Positions 52,419-63,543 of a DNA stretch of 64,000 nt are shown piece by piece. The DNA comes from Hirudinaria manillensis (Eukaryota; Annelida; Clitellata; Hirudinida; Hirudinidae): NCBI GenBank assembly GCA_034509925.1, contig CM067536.1:6805001-6869000 (forward strand). Direction: 5' to 3'. The stretch's first letter is position 1; each line of letters starts with the position of its first letter. The notes beneath the pieces were generated by a model. The model worked only from the letters and a program-made list of their open reading frames with translations. It was not told the origin of the DNA and did no database searches. A program made the translations under genes and the position numbers.

Positions 52419-55400
52419 TGAATATTCAAATCAACGACCACAGGATCCCCACTACGCCTGAACGTGGATTACCAGAACAACCACTCCGTAACTGCTTATG
52501 GAGCAGGATTGAGTCAAGGAAAAAGTGGAGAACAGCTGGAATTCTTCGTTACTGGAGGACCAAGTTAATGAATAATGAATTAGCTATTTAACTGATTGAT
52601 TGATTGATTGATTGATTTATTTATTTATTTATTTATTTATTTATTTGATTTTATTTATTTATTTATTTATTGATTCATTTATTTATTGCAAACTTTCATG
52701 AACTTACTTGAACTTGTTAAGAAATTAAAGCCATTAATAAATAGACTAATTAATTATGGAACTAATAATGAAAATAAATCGAGCTGACCTATGCTCGTGC
52801 AAACCAATCGACTAACTCCAGGCGACATAGACGTGAAAATCGACGGACCTGGAAAAGTGGACATCGTGAAGAAGGAGGATCAACATGGAAAGATGAGGTA
52901 CGAGTACCTGGCTGTCAATCCAGGTGAGTACAACGTGCACATCAAGTACAAGGGGAAGCCCATACACGGATCTCCTTTCTCGGCCAAGCTTTCAGGTGCT
53001 GGGATTAATAATATCGTTTTAAACTTTATTATGAATAAATTCATGTTTAATTTTCAAAAACATACAGCTTATTAAACAATTAAAATTATTATTAATTACT
53101 TAACTACCAGGAGAGGGACGAAAGAGGTCTCAGATATCCTCGCCTGGTACGAGCGAGTACACCTTGGGAGGTCAGGACATCGACCTGGCGAACATGGTCG
53201 GAGTTCTGAAGACCCCTAGCGGGACCACTGAACCGTGTCTGCTCAAGAAAACACCCGACTCTAAGCTGGGTGAATGATTCTCAAGTGTTGATTAGGATTG
53301 AAATAATAGATTTGATTTTTAATTATAATAGTAATTTGTAATGTAATTGTTGTGACGTGCTGGAACAAAGTTATTGGAAAGGAGTTCAAAGTTCAAAGTT
53401 ATATAAATTATAAGTATAAGTCACAATTATAATATCATAGCTAGTTATAGATAATCATAGCAAATTATAAATCATGGTTGTAATTTTAAATTATAATGCA
53501 TCATGGCGACGATAAAAAAAAGAATAAGAAATTGATAATCCGTCCATCTTGTAACAACCACCACAACAGCCATAGCTTCGTTCCAACCGAAGCAGAAAGG
53601 AAACTACAAGGTCGAGGTCACTCAAGACGGGAAGCCGATCAAAGGAAGTCCTTTCGGCATCACGGTCAACGAGCACCACGTCTGCTCGGCCATCAAAGTC
53701 CACGCCAAAGGAGCGACCAGCGAAGCCGCTGCCAACGCCTGGAATGATATCCACCTCGACACCTCTCAAGCCGGTCCGAAGAGATAATTTATTCATCGTC
53801 GTCGTTCTCCTCATCACTGCCCATCATCATAGTCGTCGTCGTCAAAAGCTGACATTCAGCTTTTAGTCATTAATTATCAATATACAATTATGTAATTGTG
53901 CCAGCTCAACCTAGATCTCACCAAGCCTAATCTTTACATAAAGTCCCGGAAACTGAAAGTTCATTTCTAGGTCATAGCTTCTCGTCCGATACTTATAATA
54001 TGCTAATGTCACGGCTTAGGAATTGAATATTCATAGGCTACGGATCGCTGGCAATCTCCATAGAAGGTCCTCACAGGTCCGACTTGGACTTGGTCAGCAA
54101 ATCACCGACCGAATACAGCCTCAAGTTCAAACCCCACGAGCCCGGGGTCTACCTCATGAATATTAAGTTCGGGGATGATCATATCACAGGTTCTTTTTTT
54201 TCTGTATGGAGATAAAATTGATATTAATGTATTTATCAACGGGTCGTTAGTGCTATGTCATTAATATCAATTGAGAACAGTGTAGTTGGTAGATTCTATT
54301 AGTAGTGAGATGACTATTATTGGCTCTAATACTTGTGTGCTGATATCACGAAGGTTCAAAATCACAGTTTCTTTCATTTTTCAATTAACCTTAATTACAA
54401 AAAAAATACTTTAAATACTTATTTATATATTTTTTATTATCATAACTTTATAATATTTAATATTTTCATCGCTAATTGTCCTTAAATTTGAACGGATTCC
54501 TTCAGGAAGTCCTTTCATGGTGAGCGTCGGAGGAGAACCTTCGGGTAGGATTAGGGAGACGGTGGTGAACGAGGTGAAGGCCGTGGAAGTTGCTGAGAAG
54601 AACAAGGAGACTCACCTCGAACTCAAGGTGCCAGGTCAGTGAACTCTGCTCTTTGTTTTGTTTTGTTGGTTTTATATTGTATGTCTTTGTATCCCCATAA
54701 CTTAAGTTAATTGAGCAGATATTATGAGATTTTTGCTAATTATGATTAAAAACAAATTATTCAAAATGTTGAAAAATATGTTCAATCGAAGAGAAATAAA
54801 AATTAAATGTATATTTTTAAGACACATTAAATAAGTCACACGTTAAACCTTTATAGACAAAATATGGAAACAATAAAGTAACATTTGAATTTATTATGAA
54901 CTTATTATTTATTCACAATGAACTCATAATCAAACCTCCAATTGACCTTCACCCCATGACGCTGTGGAATTAAGGAACGGATCCACTGGACATGGAAGCA
55001 ACGATCACGACACCTAGCGGACAGACTGAACTCTGCGAGATCAGAGGCTTAGGAGACAGTCTGTGCAGTCTCATCTTCAAACCTACCGAAGATGGTGTCA
55101 ATACGATTAGTCTAAAGTACAAGGGGCTACACTTTGCCGGTTAGAATAATAATTAATTAATTTGATTTATAGTAATACTTTGTTTTTTTTTTAAGTTTAT
55201 GCTTTATGAAATTATTTATGACATTATTTAAGTTTAACTAATTAAGCAATTGCTTAAATTATGTCATCAACGTTGTTAAAATCAAAACTTGGAATAGTTT
55301 ATGTATACGTATTATTACTGGCAATTCCTATGACTTGACACACAAAGAGATATAAATAAATTACTGATTCTTCCAACGAAGGAAGTCCATTTCAATACAC

Positions 55401-57861
55401 CGTCGGAAAGTCTCCCTCGGGTGGAACCCACAGGGTGGAATTCGGAGGACCGGGAGTGGAGCAGGGAGAAGTCGAAACCAAAAGTAAGGTCTATTTCTAA
55501 AACAAAACTACATATAAAGAAAGCGCCTTTTAATTAGATTATTAACTGAACAAACGAACGAAGATTTAAGATAACAAGAAAAGATAATTAGATTAATAGT
55601 AATTAAACAAACATAAAAGATTATTAGATCACAAGAAAAAAGGACAATTAGATTATTAATCAAACAAAATGGAAAAAAAATTTCGCTCGATCGCTGAAAC
55701 CTCAAACGTCCGTTCGTTGCAGACGAGTTCAACGTGTACTACAGAGAGGGAGGCCCGGGCACCGTGAGCATCGCCGTTGAGGGTCCGTCGAAGGCAAAGA
55801 TCAACGTCGTTGACCGAGGCAACGGGTATCTGACGGTCGCTTACGTCGTCGATAAGGAAGGCGACTACGGCGTACACGTCAAGTTTAACGACGAACACGT
55901 GCCCGAGTCGCCGGCCGTCGTCAGAGTCCTGCCGGTCAGCAGGGACGCCAAGAAGGTCACCTTTGTGGCGCTGAGAGACAGAGGCATCGATGTGAGGATG
56001 TTTCGTTCGATGTTAGGAACGTTGGTAGTAGCGGTGATTGTATAAGATGAGAATGTTACAATTGTAATTAAGAGATTAAAGTGCTGGTTAATGAAATTTG
56101 ATAGCATACCGTATTTTTACATTTGATAACCATGGTTTCAATAGGAGCATAAAGCTAACAGTCACTTTTAAAATAGCCATAAAGAATATTGCTCATAAAT
56201 TTTTCTTTAATTTAATGAAGAGTTGAGCTCAAAAATCCGTCAGAAGCCAAACTTTCATTGTCATAGAAATATTATAACAACAATACATAGAAAAGAAAAA
56301 AAATGCATTTAATAAAAAAAAACGTTAATTTGTCTCTCCAGATAGACAAACCCGTCACTTTCAGTCTGCAAATGAACGGAGCTATGGGAAATCTGCGCTC
56401 GGTGGTGCACACTCCATCAGGAAACGTGGAGGATGTGTTCGTCACGGAAATCGACGATGACAAGTACGCCTTGAGATTCACTCCGAAGGAGAACGGAGTC
56501 TTCTACGTTGACGTGAAACTCAATGAGGCCCACATACCCGGGAGTCCCGTGCCTTTCCTCGTCGGCAAACAAGGAGCTGACCCGGCCTTAGTAGTGGCAA
56601 AGGGACCGGGACTAGAGAAGGGCGATTCCGGTTAGTCCACAGGTCTCCTAAATCTTTCAAAGTTCTATAATTTACAAAATAATTACACCGCAGGCAAAAT
56701 AAGCAAATTCTCTGTGGTGACCTTGAACGCCGGAGCAGGGACCCTGTCGGTTCAGGTCGACGGACCTTCTAAAGTGGCCCTGGTTTGCACCGAGACGGAC
56801 GAGGGCTACGACTTTGCATACACACCTCTGGCACCAGGAGTGTACATGATCATGATCAAATTCTGTAACGTGACTTTGGCAGGGGCTCCATTCAAGGCTG
56901 TAGTCACAGGTACCCAGAGTTCAGGATTCATAAATTTAGTGAAGATTTTTGATAAACAAGTTTTTGATTGCATGATGCCTGAGTTAATAATTCAACAAGT
57001 ATATTTATAGTGTACCACAATCACATACCACTTATGCAATGCAAGCTCACCACTAGGGAAATTCATGTTTAAGACTGGAATTCTTTAATGTATCTTAATT
57101 ACAATGTAATAGTACTGACTCAGTACTGACAATGCACACCACACTCCAAATTCAGGTCAGGGCAAGCCCTCTGAGATTACGGAATCATCGAGCATTGCCG
57201 TAGAAACTGTCGAAAAGAAGGCCGGTCAATCGAAGGCCAAGCATTTTCAGGGCTTTTCTCAGAGAGTTGTGGCTCAAGGACTTGGACTGAAGAAAGGGCA
57301 CACAGGGAGGGCAGCCACTTTCACTCTGGATGTCAAAGATGCGGGTAGGAAGCTTTTTTAAAGCTGTTTAATCAACCTGGCCTGAGAATGATAACCGTAT
57401 TACAACTCTAGAACAGCATGTTCCATCCTTAAAAGCTTTTGTTGCATTCAAAATGGTTGACAATTGAGTTCTTAAAAAAATTTGAAGTCAATGAATTCTA
57501 TAAATAATCTGTGTATCCAAAAACCTCACTGAACCCAATTAGTGTTAATGATACCAAAGAAAATGGCCGAAGCAATGCTCTTTGATAGTACTCCATTTCT
57601 ATTCTATAGAAATAAACTTCTTAAAACCATTTTACTGCAATTCAGTTTGCATTACACTACACCCCAACAGGTCAAGCCCTGCTGACCCTCGGGATGATCT
57701 CTCCCTCCGGCAACCCGGTGACGGAACTGGTCTACAAAAAGATCAGGCCGACGGTGTACAACGTCAGTTATTCGGCTGCGGAGAAAGGCGATCACACGCT
57801 CACAATTCGCTGGGGAGCAGACGACATTCCCGGCAGTCCCTTTTCTATTCCGGTCGCTTAA
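50918..57861 (+). CDS. FLN: Filamin, C-terminal rod: Ig-like repeats 14 (half) to 24
   Basis: Filamin crosslinks actin and anchors membrane receptors; repeat 24 dimerises. Fourteen exons join in phase: 50918-51044, 52444-52563, 52822-52995, 53111-53269, 53576-53773, 54037-54189, 54506-54634, 54975-55139, 55382-55483, 55723-55991, 56342-56630, 56694-56909, 57156-57344, 57671-57861; total 2481 bp, 826 residues. Hallmarks include AYGAGL, IDGPGKV, GSPF, EPCLLKK, AGYGSLAISIEGP, VEGPSKA, YVVDKEGDYGVHVKFNDEHV and NAGAGTLSVQVDGPSKV. Hinge 2 is Ser/Lys-rich (QGKPSEITESSS) before repeat 24 (VVAQGLGLKKGHTG). Alignment to vertebrate filamins starts inside repeat 14. No CH actin-binding domain or repeats 1-13 are seen upstream. 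Exon 50918 starts with ATG directly after an acceptor, so this Met is either internal or a start. A short filamin like fly FLN90 is possible. Confidence 0.95.
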
Positions 57862-57936
57862 ACCCGAAAGACAAAGCGGACGCTTATATTTTCTCCTGTG
57901 CCTCGTTCGCTGAATTATTAAAAGCTTTCGTTTGGA

Positions 57937-57942
57937 ATTAAA
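57937..57942 (+). terminator. Likely filamin poly(A) signal (ATTAAA)
   Basis: ATTAAA lies 76 bases past the filamin stop; another sits at 57917-57922. No AATAAA is present before the ZSWIM7 coding exon begins on the other strand. Confidence 0.4.
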
Positions 57943-57994
57943 AAACAGAGGGTTTGAAAGACGTGGTAGTAATCAGTCAATAATTTACTGGTGT

Positions 57995-58000
57995 TTTAAT
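57995..58000 (-). terminator. Likely ZSWIM7 poly(A) signal (ATTAAA)
   Basis: ATTAAA on the minus strand, 15 bases after the ZSWIM7 stop. With filamin's signal facing it, the two genes share under 160 bp of 3' DNA. Confidence 0.4.
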
Positions 58001-58014
58001 TGGCTGAGAAGTTG

Positions 58015-58813
58015 TCATTCGAGAGATTTCAACATTTCAGATATTCTCTCCTCGCTGGATTCGACATGATTCAAGCAGTTCATAGCTTGGCACAATTTAA
58101 CTGCCAGTAAATGCTTGCACTGTTAGAATGAAATTCTCAATTGAGAGGGCAACTTGAAATTTATAAGTCAAATCAAATCCTCACCATTAAGCTATCTCCT
58201 GATTTTGAAACTTAAAAGAAGAAACAATCATAAGATTATTAATGGGAATAAGTCAGAAACTAGTAATCAGAAACAGATGAAAACAATGAAAAAGACTATT
58301 TACCTGAATATTTATAAGCTGGACATTCACAAAAACTTCCTTCACTAAGACACAAATACGGAGTTCCAGAAGTTCCAATTACCTGGGGTTAGTAAATGCA
58401 AGTCAAGTCTAAAAATCAAATGTCTATGTACAATTTGTAAAACTGTAAAATTTACAACACATCTTAAGATGTTTCAAGAAATTTCACCTGGAATAATGAT
58501 CTTCCACTTTTGCTTGTCATCAATGTAACTTTTTTCTTATCAACAAGGTCAAGCGCAAACGAGATTGTAGACGGGAATATGAAATTCAACCTTAGCAAAA
58601 TGAATTGCTACTTGTACATTAGCCATGCTTGAGAGATTAGTTTAGTTTTTAGAACTCACATCATAAGGAAATCGTCTGAAACTTTGGTGAGGTTTATACA
58701 TTAGGATAGATCAAAAGTTGTGAAATGTAAGAAACTTTTTACAAATTACCCTCGTTTTTCTCAGCGTATGACTTTTGCAGCTGCTTGAACAATTCCTCGG
58801 CTATCTCCTCCAT
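58015..58813 (-). CDS. ZSWIM7: ZSWIM7 / SWS1, SWIM zinc-finger protein of the Shu complex
   Basis: SWS1 pairs with a RAD51 paralog (SWSAP1 in mammals) to support homologous recombination and meiosis. Six exons: 58813-58750, 58675-58660 (16 bp), 58590-58488, 58382-58304, 58198-58185 (14 bp) and 58119-58015, total 381 bp, 126 residues (human about 140). It begins MEEIAEELFKQLQKSY. The core reads FALDLVDKKKVTLMTSKSGR, matching the family's ALDLVD...TL..S.SGR. The SWIM zinc motif CxCx(n)CxH is C79-E-C81 and C93-K-H95, with the second pair reached only through the 14-bp exon (GDSLM). All junctions are GT/AG and keep phase. ATG 58813 is the first in frame and lies 264 bp from the PTPA ATG, implying a shared promoter. 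Confidence 0.92.
58185..58198 (-). other. ZSWIM7: 14-bp microexon of ZSWIM7
   Basis: gagatagcttaatg lies between acceptor atcag and donor gtgagg. It completes Gly-88 and encodes Asp-Ser-Leu-Met, placing Cys-93 after it. Skipping it shifts the frame and destroys the zinc motif. Confidence 0.85.
58660..58675 (-). other. ZSWIM7: 16-bp microexon of ZSWIM7
   Basis: acgatttccttatgat lies between acceptor tttcag and donor gtgagt. It encodes DDFLMM with split codons at both ends, matching the PDEYLLSL segment of vertebrate ZSWIM7. Without it the exons on either side are out of phase and run into a stop. Confidence 0.85.
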
Positions 58814-59077
58814 GTTTACATGACAACAGCCCGCGGAATAACATAAGCTTCCTAGATTTTGCAATTAGATACTCCTTAATTCACAGAAAAGAATTTTTAT
58901 AATCACAAATAAATATATTGTAGTTGTGCAAAAAATAATAAAACATTTAACTGGTAAAAATGAAATTATATGACAACAACATCTCCTAAATTAACTTTTG
59001 AGTTTACTTTCGTGTTGCCGTGTTGCATAGGGGTTATACATTAGATCTATCATTTATTTTTAATGTCAGTTTAAAGA
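58814..59077. promoter_or_regulatory. Compact bidirectional promoter region between ZSWIM7 and PTPA
   Basis: Only 264 bp separate the two start codons, which point away from each other. The stretch is AT-rich and has no TATA box in a convincing position and no strong GC box. Both 5' UTRs and the control elements must fit here unless upstream non-coding exons exist. Confidence 0.55.
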
Positions 59078-61184
59078 ATGGAAGTTGCCTTTTCAAAACA
59101 AAATTTTTTAAAACCTACGAAACAAGTTCGTACGCCAGGAGATATTGCTTCCAAATGGGAGAAGAGTGAGGTATCTTATTACTAAAGCATGAAAGCTCGT
59201 AATGTTGTTTACGAGCCTCAATTGATTTGTTTTAAATCCTTTTATACTTTTAGAATTAATCTTACACGATAAGTACCAGTTTACCCCCTATATTTTTAAT
59301 TTTTCCTTGCAGGCCCTGCACGATCTGTTAACGTTTATTTGCACTTTAAACGATGCCGTAAAAGGCAAGAAGTTACGTGATCCTTGCATTATGTCACAGG
59401 TTTGTATAGAAGTAAAATAATTTTTTAGTTTTGAATGCTTTTATTGATTTATTGGGTGAATTGATGTTTTAATATTCTAACTAAAACTGGACTACTCCCA
59501 TTTAATTACAAATAAATTTACCTGTAACTGTGATTTATAATATATGGTGTTTATTTTTTTTTTTTTAGACAACCCAAGAATTGTTAGCAGTGCTGGAAAC
59601 CTTTAGCAGATGGGTGGATGAAATTCCACCCTTGGATCAGCCACAACGCTATGGCAACAAAGCCTTCAGGACCTGGTTTGATAAGATTGAAAAGGTGATA
59701 ATCAGCTGCTGTAAATTTGTTTGGGGAGGCAAGCTGTTGCACCCCAAAATGGATAAGGACTGCTTCATAAAAGCTACATATTAATGTGCTTGTATTACAA
59801 GCTAATCGCTACTATTGCAACTACATTTTGTCTCTTTAATCTATTTTATAAACATATTGTAGTCTGATTCTGTAAAACTTGTTTTTTATTATTTTGACTC
59901 ATTATATGTAAAATACATTAATAAGACTGAATATGTTGATATTCAGCACAGTGAAGACCTTCTGAAGAAAGCTTTTGATGCAAAACATCACGAAGCCATT
60001 CCTGAGATTGCAACTTATCTGATTGAAAGTGTGGGAAATTCAACCAGGATTGATTACGGAACAGGTATTACCCAAATTGCTTGAAAGAGAATCACTTAAA
60101 TAAGGATGAATTAGTATTCTAATTGTATAATTGACTAATTAAAAGTTGATTGGCTTTCCTGCAGGTCACGAGTTTTCATTTGTGGCTTTCCTGTGCTGTC
60201 TTTTTAAGCTTAAAATTCTTGAATCTGAAGACGCACAAGCAGCAGTTTTGAAAGTTTTCTACAGGTTTTACTAAGACATTTTAATCTATTTTTTAATGTT
60301 ACATATTACCAATTGTATATTCAATACTTAGATATTTAGAATTGATGAGGAAGGTTCAACAGACCTATAAATTAGAGCCAGCAGGTAGTCACGGAGTTTG
60401 GAACTTGGATGATTACCAGTTCATCCCTTTTATATGGGGAAGTGGCCAGCTTGTCAGTAAGTTCATTTCTAACATTAACTGCCATCATTGCTTTCTATTT
60501 TGTGAAAAATTGCCAAATTATAAATTAGCTGCTGCTTTTTATAATGGTGCTGATATGTACCAAAATTTATTTTCAAAGCTAATAACTTTAAAACATTATA
60601 AGAACTCTATTTGCATGTAATCATAGCTAAATGGCCTGTGAATTGCATAGAAAACAATCATTGGAACTCTTTCAGACCATCCTCACTTGAGGCCAAAATC
60701 CTTTTTGGATGAGGACATTTGCAGATCATTTGAGAAGGATTACATGTTCTTTGGCTGCATTCAATACATCAATCAGGTGACACGATTTACATTAAAAAAA
60801 GGAAGATTTTATTTGCATCTTATTTGCCAAATGTAATTATTGTTTAATATTGTTATTAAAGTGAAATAATTTTGTTTCAATCTTTCCAATAACAGGTCAA
60901 AACAGGTCCATTTGCAGAGCATTCGAATCAGCTGTGGAATATTAGTGATGTGCCATCGTGGAACAAAGTAAACCAGGGTCTCATAAAGATGTACAAAGCA
61001 GAGGTTAGACAGCTCTTGTTGAGTTAAAAATAATCTTATTCTTCTAAATTCCCCCATTTTAATAGCTTAATCAGAAATTTTACTCAATTGAATTTATACT
61101 TGTTAGGTCCTTTTGAAGTTTCCTGTAATACAACATTTTCTATTTGGATCGTTGTTGAGGGTCAACCCGTACATCCCTAGCTAG
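59078..61184 (+). CDS. PTPA: PTPA, serine/threonine protein phosphatase 2A activator
   Basis: PTPA is a peptidyl-prolyl isomerase-like chaperone that helps load metal into the PP2A catalytic subunit. Nine exons: 59078-59170, 59313-59399, 59569-59694, 59947-60064, 60165-60264, 60332-60456, 60676-60776, 60896-61003 and 61107-61184; total 936 bp, 311 residues, near the family's usual 320. Signature stretches are [76 protein letters not shown] and [18 protein letters not shown], all in family order. All exon phases agree. The start is the first ATG, followed by a 31-residue N-terminal exon. It is divergently paired with ZSWIM7. Poly(A) signal AATAAA is at 61254. No disabling change is seen. Confidence 0.96.
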
Positions 61185-61253
61185 GTTCAAAATGGTTGAA
61201 ATTCTACTTTAGGCTTGTTTTGTTATTTTTTTTTTATGTTTGTAAGGTTTACA

Positions 61254-61259
61254 AATAAA
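61254..61259 (+). terminator. PTPA poly(A) signal AATAAA
   Basis: Canonical AATAAA 70 bases beyond the PTPA stop codon. Confidence 0.7.
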
Positions 61260-61687
61260 GTTATACCAGAACCATTGAAACACTGGTCTTTTAATATTTA
61301 GCTTTGAGGGTTCTGTCATTGAAGTGACTGAGGGGTAAGCAATCCGTATCAAAATTTCTTTGGGGACTTTGGTCCCAAAGTTGCCTCCTGTTCAACTAGC
61401 TATGACTGGTGCTGCCTAATCACTGCCCCCTGGGGTTCCAATATCAAATGGCTCCAACCTGTAAGTGATAAATCAACTTGGAGTGTCTTCTGAAAATGGA
61501 TCCTGTTATCCTTGTATGGCGACTCAACAATCAAGAGTTATGAAATGTAAAATTGGTCAACGTTTGATCAGCTTCTTAACTTTTCAGCACATTTAAAAAT
61601 GGCAATTTGTTTCATGGACTGTTTATCAATACAATTGGTCTTTCCTGGGTATGGAACACAAAGGATGATAGCTGGGTGATCATTTCG

Positions 61688-62954
61688 TTAAGGACTTGGA
61701 GGATGTAGTTCTTCCAGAGGGCGCATGTTATCATCACTCGATCTTTTCATCTGGACGGGTGTAAAATTTAATCAGTTTATGGCTATTTGTTTATTATTAT
61801 CTATTTGATTTTGTCTTCCATAACCGATTCTTAACTCACCGCTATAAGTTGAACTTTTCCTTCGAATGCGTCCTGTAGAACATAAAAAATGAAGAACCCT
61901 CGCTTGGCTTGAGTTGACTTAACCCATAAAAGTCACTCACATTTTTCTGGAGTGTTGATACAACTAAGAGAGCGAGAGAGGCTAAGAGCAGGATGAAAGA
62001 GACCAGATAAGCGAATAATAGCGATGGTTTCTTAAGGCAGCTGGTCGATGTAATTTGGAAATAATCTCTTCTGCACAAGCATAAATAACTTCCCTCCGTG
62101 TTCTTGCACCTCGCTGGCTCTTCGCAAACCGGATGTTTTTTGGCACATTCGTCGATGTCTTATATGTTGAACTAATATTATGATCCGGAAGCATGAGTAT
62201 CTTGTTTATCGTTTATTAGCATCCCATATAATGATAATGTTGACGCTTGGCATATTTGACCACGTCATGTCATACGCCTGCGTCTCTTCTCGACGTTTAA
62301 TTACAATCGAACAGAGCCGTCTTTGGACTCTCGTAGCGGTCGGAGGCTGGAACCGTGCCATTACCTCAGCATATTTATGATCGTTTTTGGCAACTTTCAT
62401 GTTAGTATAATTGCGAAGCCCCTTGCCCAAAGCAAGCGCAACATTGAAACAGAAAAAAGAATTAAAATCTTAGTTCACACCCAAAAAAAATCAAAAAGGC
62501 GCACCCCCTTAAACACGGTTCCAGAGAAACAGAATATTGTTTCTAGGTACTATTCTTCACGATCTAATGAGGTGCAACTCTGGCAAAGAAATCCACCCAC
62601 CTTGGCAAGAATGCTGAGATAGGTGGTCAAAACCCGCTTTGCAATGACAAGTAAATGTCCCGCTCTCATTAACCACACAGTTGGAAGATAATTCATCGCA
62701 TGGCGATCCATGACATCCCTCAACAGTTCCATTCTCTCCGACTGAAACTTTATCGAATTGAATTTATTGACATCAAGCCCAAGTTTAAGGAACATAAAAA
62801 AAAATTCAAACCTCTCTTAAATTAAAAAAACATAGTTAAAAAAAGTCTTCTCACCACCAAATTGAACAAGGCATAGTCCTCCAAAAACAATTTTAAAAAT
62901 TACGATTCGTGTGTCACAAGAAGATTCCCAACGTCGAAACGCGAATAACCCCAT
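61688..62954 (-). CDS. Small single-pass membrane protein with two EGF-like domains
   Basis: Five exons join in phase: 62954-62855, 62741-62601, 62158-61941, 61872-61840 (33 bp) and 61750-61688; total 555 bp, 184 residues. The N-terminus (MGLFAFRRW..., hydrophobic IVIFKIVFGGLCLVQF) is a signal peptide or anchor. EGF 1 covers residues 43-79 with six cysteines (CHGSPC, SSNC, CHC, HSC). EGF 2 covers 81-121 and has the calcium-binding signature DIDEC...C...CKNTEGSYLCLC. A membrane helix follows directly (LLFAYLVSFILLLASLALLV, residues 127-146), then a 34-residue tail ending PLEELHPPSP. The acceptor aacatataag before EGF 2 is weak. I do not recognise an ortholog. The domain layout suggests a cell-surface adhesion or ligand-type protein. 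It faces PTPA tail-to-tail. Confidence 0.78.
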
Positions 62955-63543
62955 CCTATTCGGAAATGGGGAAGTTTACGGCGGGACGGTATACGTCAGG
63001 TGATGCATCTAATTGCCAAAGTAACCGTAAAATTTTAAAAGATGATGCATAATAAAAAAAATATTAACAAGCGACTCTTTTAAATTCATAATATAAATAA
63101 ATAATTAAAAATTACCTGGTGAAATTATAATCAAATAAGATAGGCTAATAACGGTATTGGAACATCCATTATTGAAATTTGATTAATGATGGTTCGACGA
63201 TTGTTCACCATTTGATCAATTGTGATGACTTCAAGCATTTGTAGTAAACATTATTTAAATAATTTTTAAATACATCTGAAAAATGTTTACATTAATTTCA
63301 TTTGTATTATCAAAATCAATTGAAGTCAATTGAATTATTTTTTAGAGTCAGCATATAATCCTCTTAACGTAATTAATAAAATTTAATTAACAAATAAAAT
63401 AGGACGAATTTAATTAGAAAAATAAAAGTTTAAAATAGGCGATTCACGATCTTCTAATATCAAAGTCGATCGTCTGCTTAGGCTTAATCTTTACAAACAA
63501 ACATACCGAACCATACAATAATTGCTTATCCCAGCATAATAAA
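62955..63543. promoter_or_regulatory. Divergent intergenic region between the EGF membrane gene and the rightmost gene
   Basis: About 590 bp of AT-rich sequence between two start codons pointing away from each other. No clear TATA box or repeat is seen. It is the expected site of both promoters. Confidence 0.35.
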
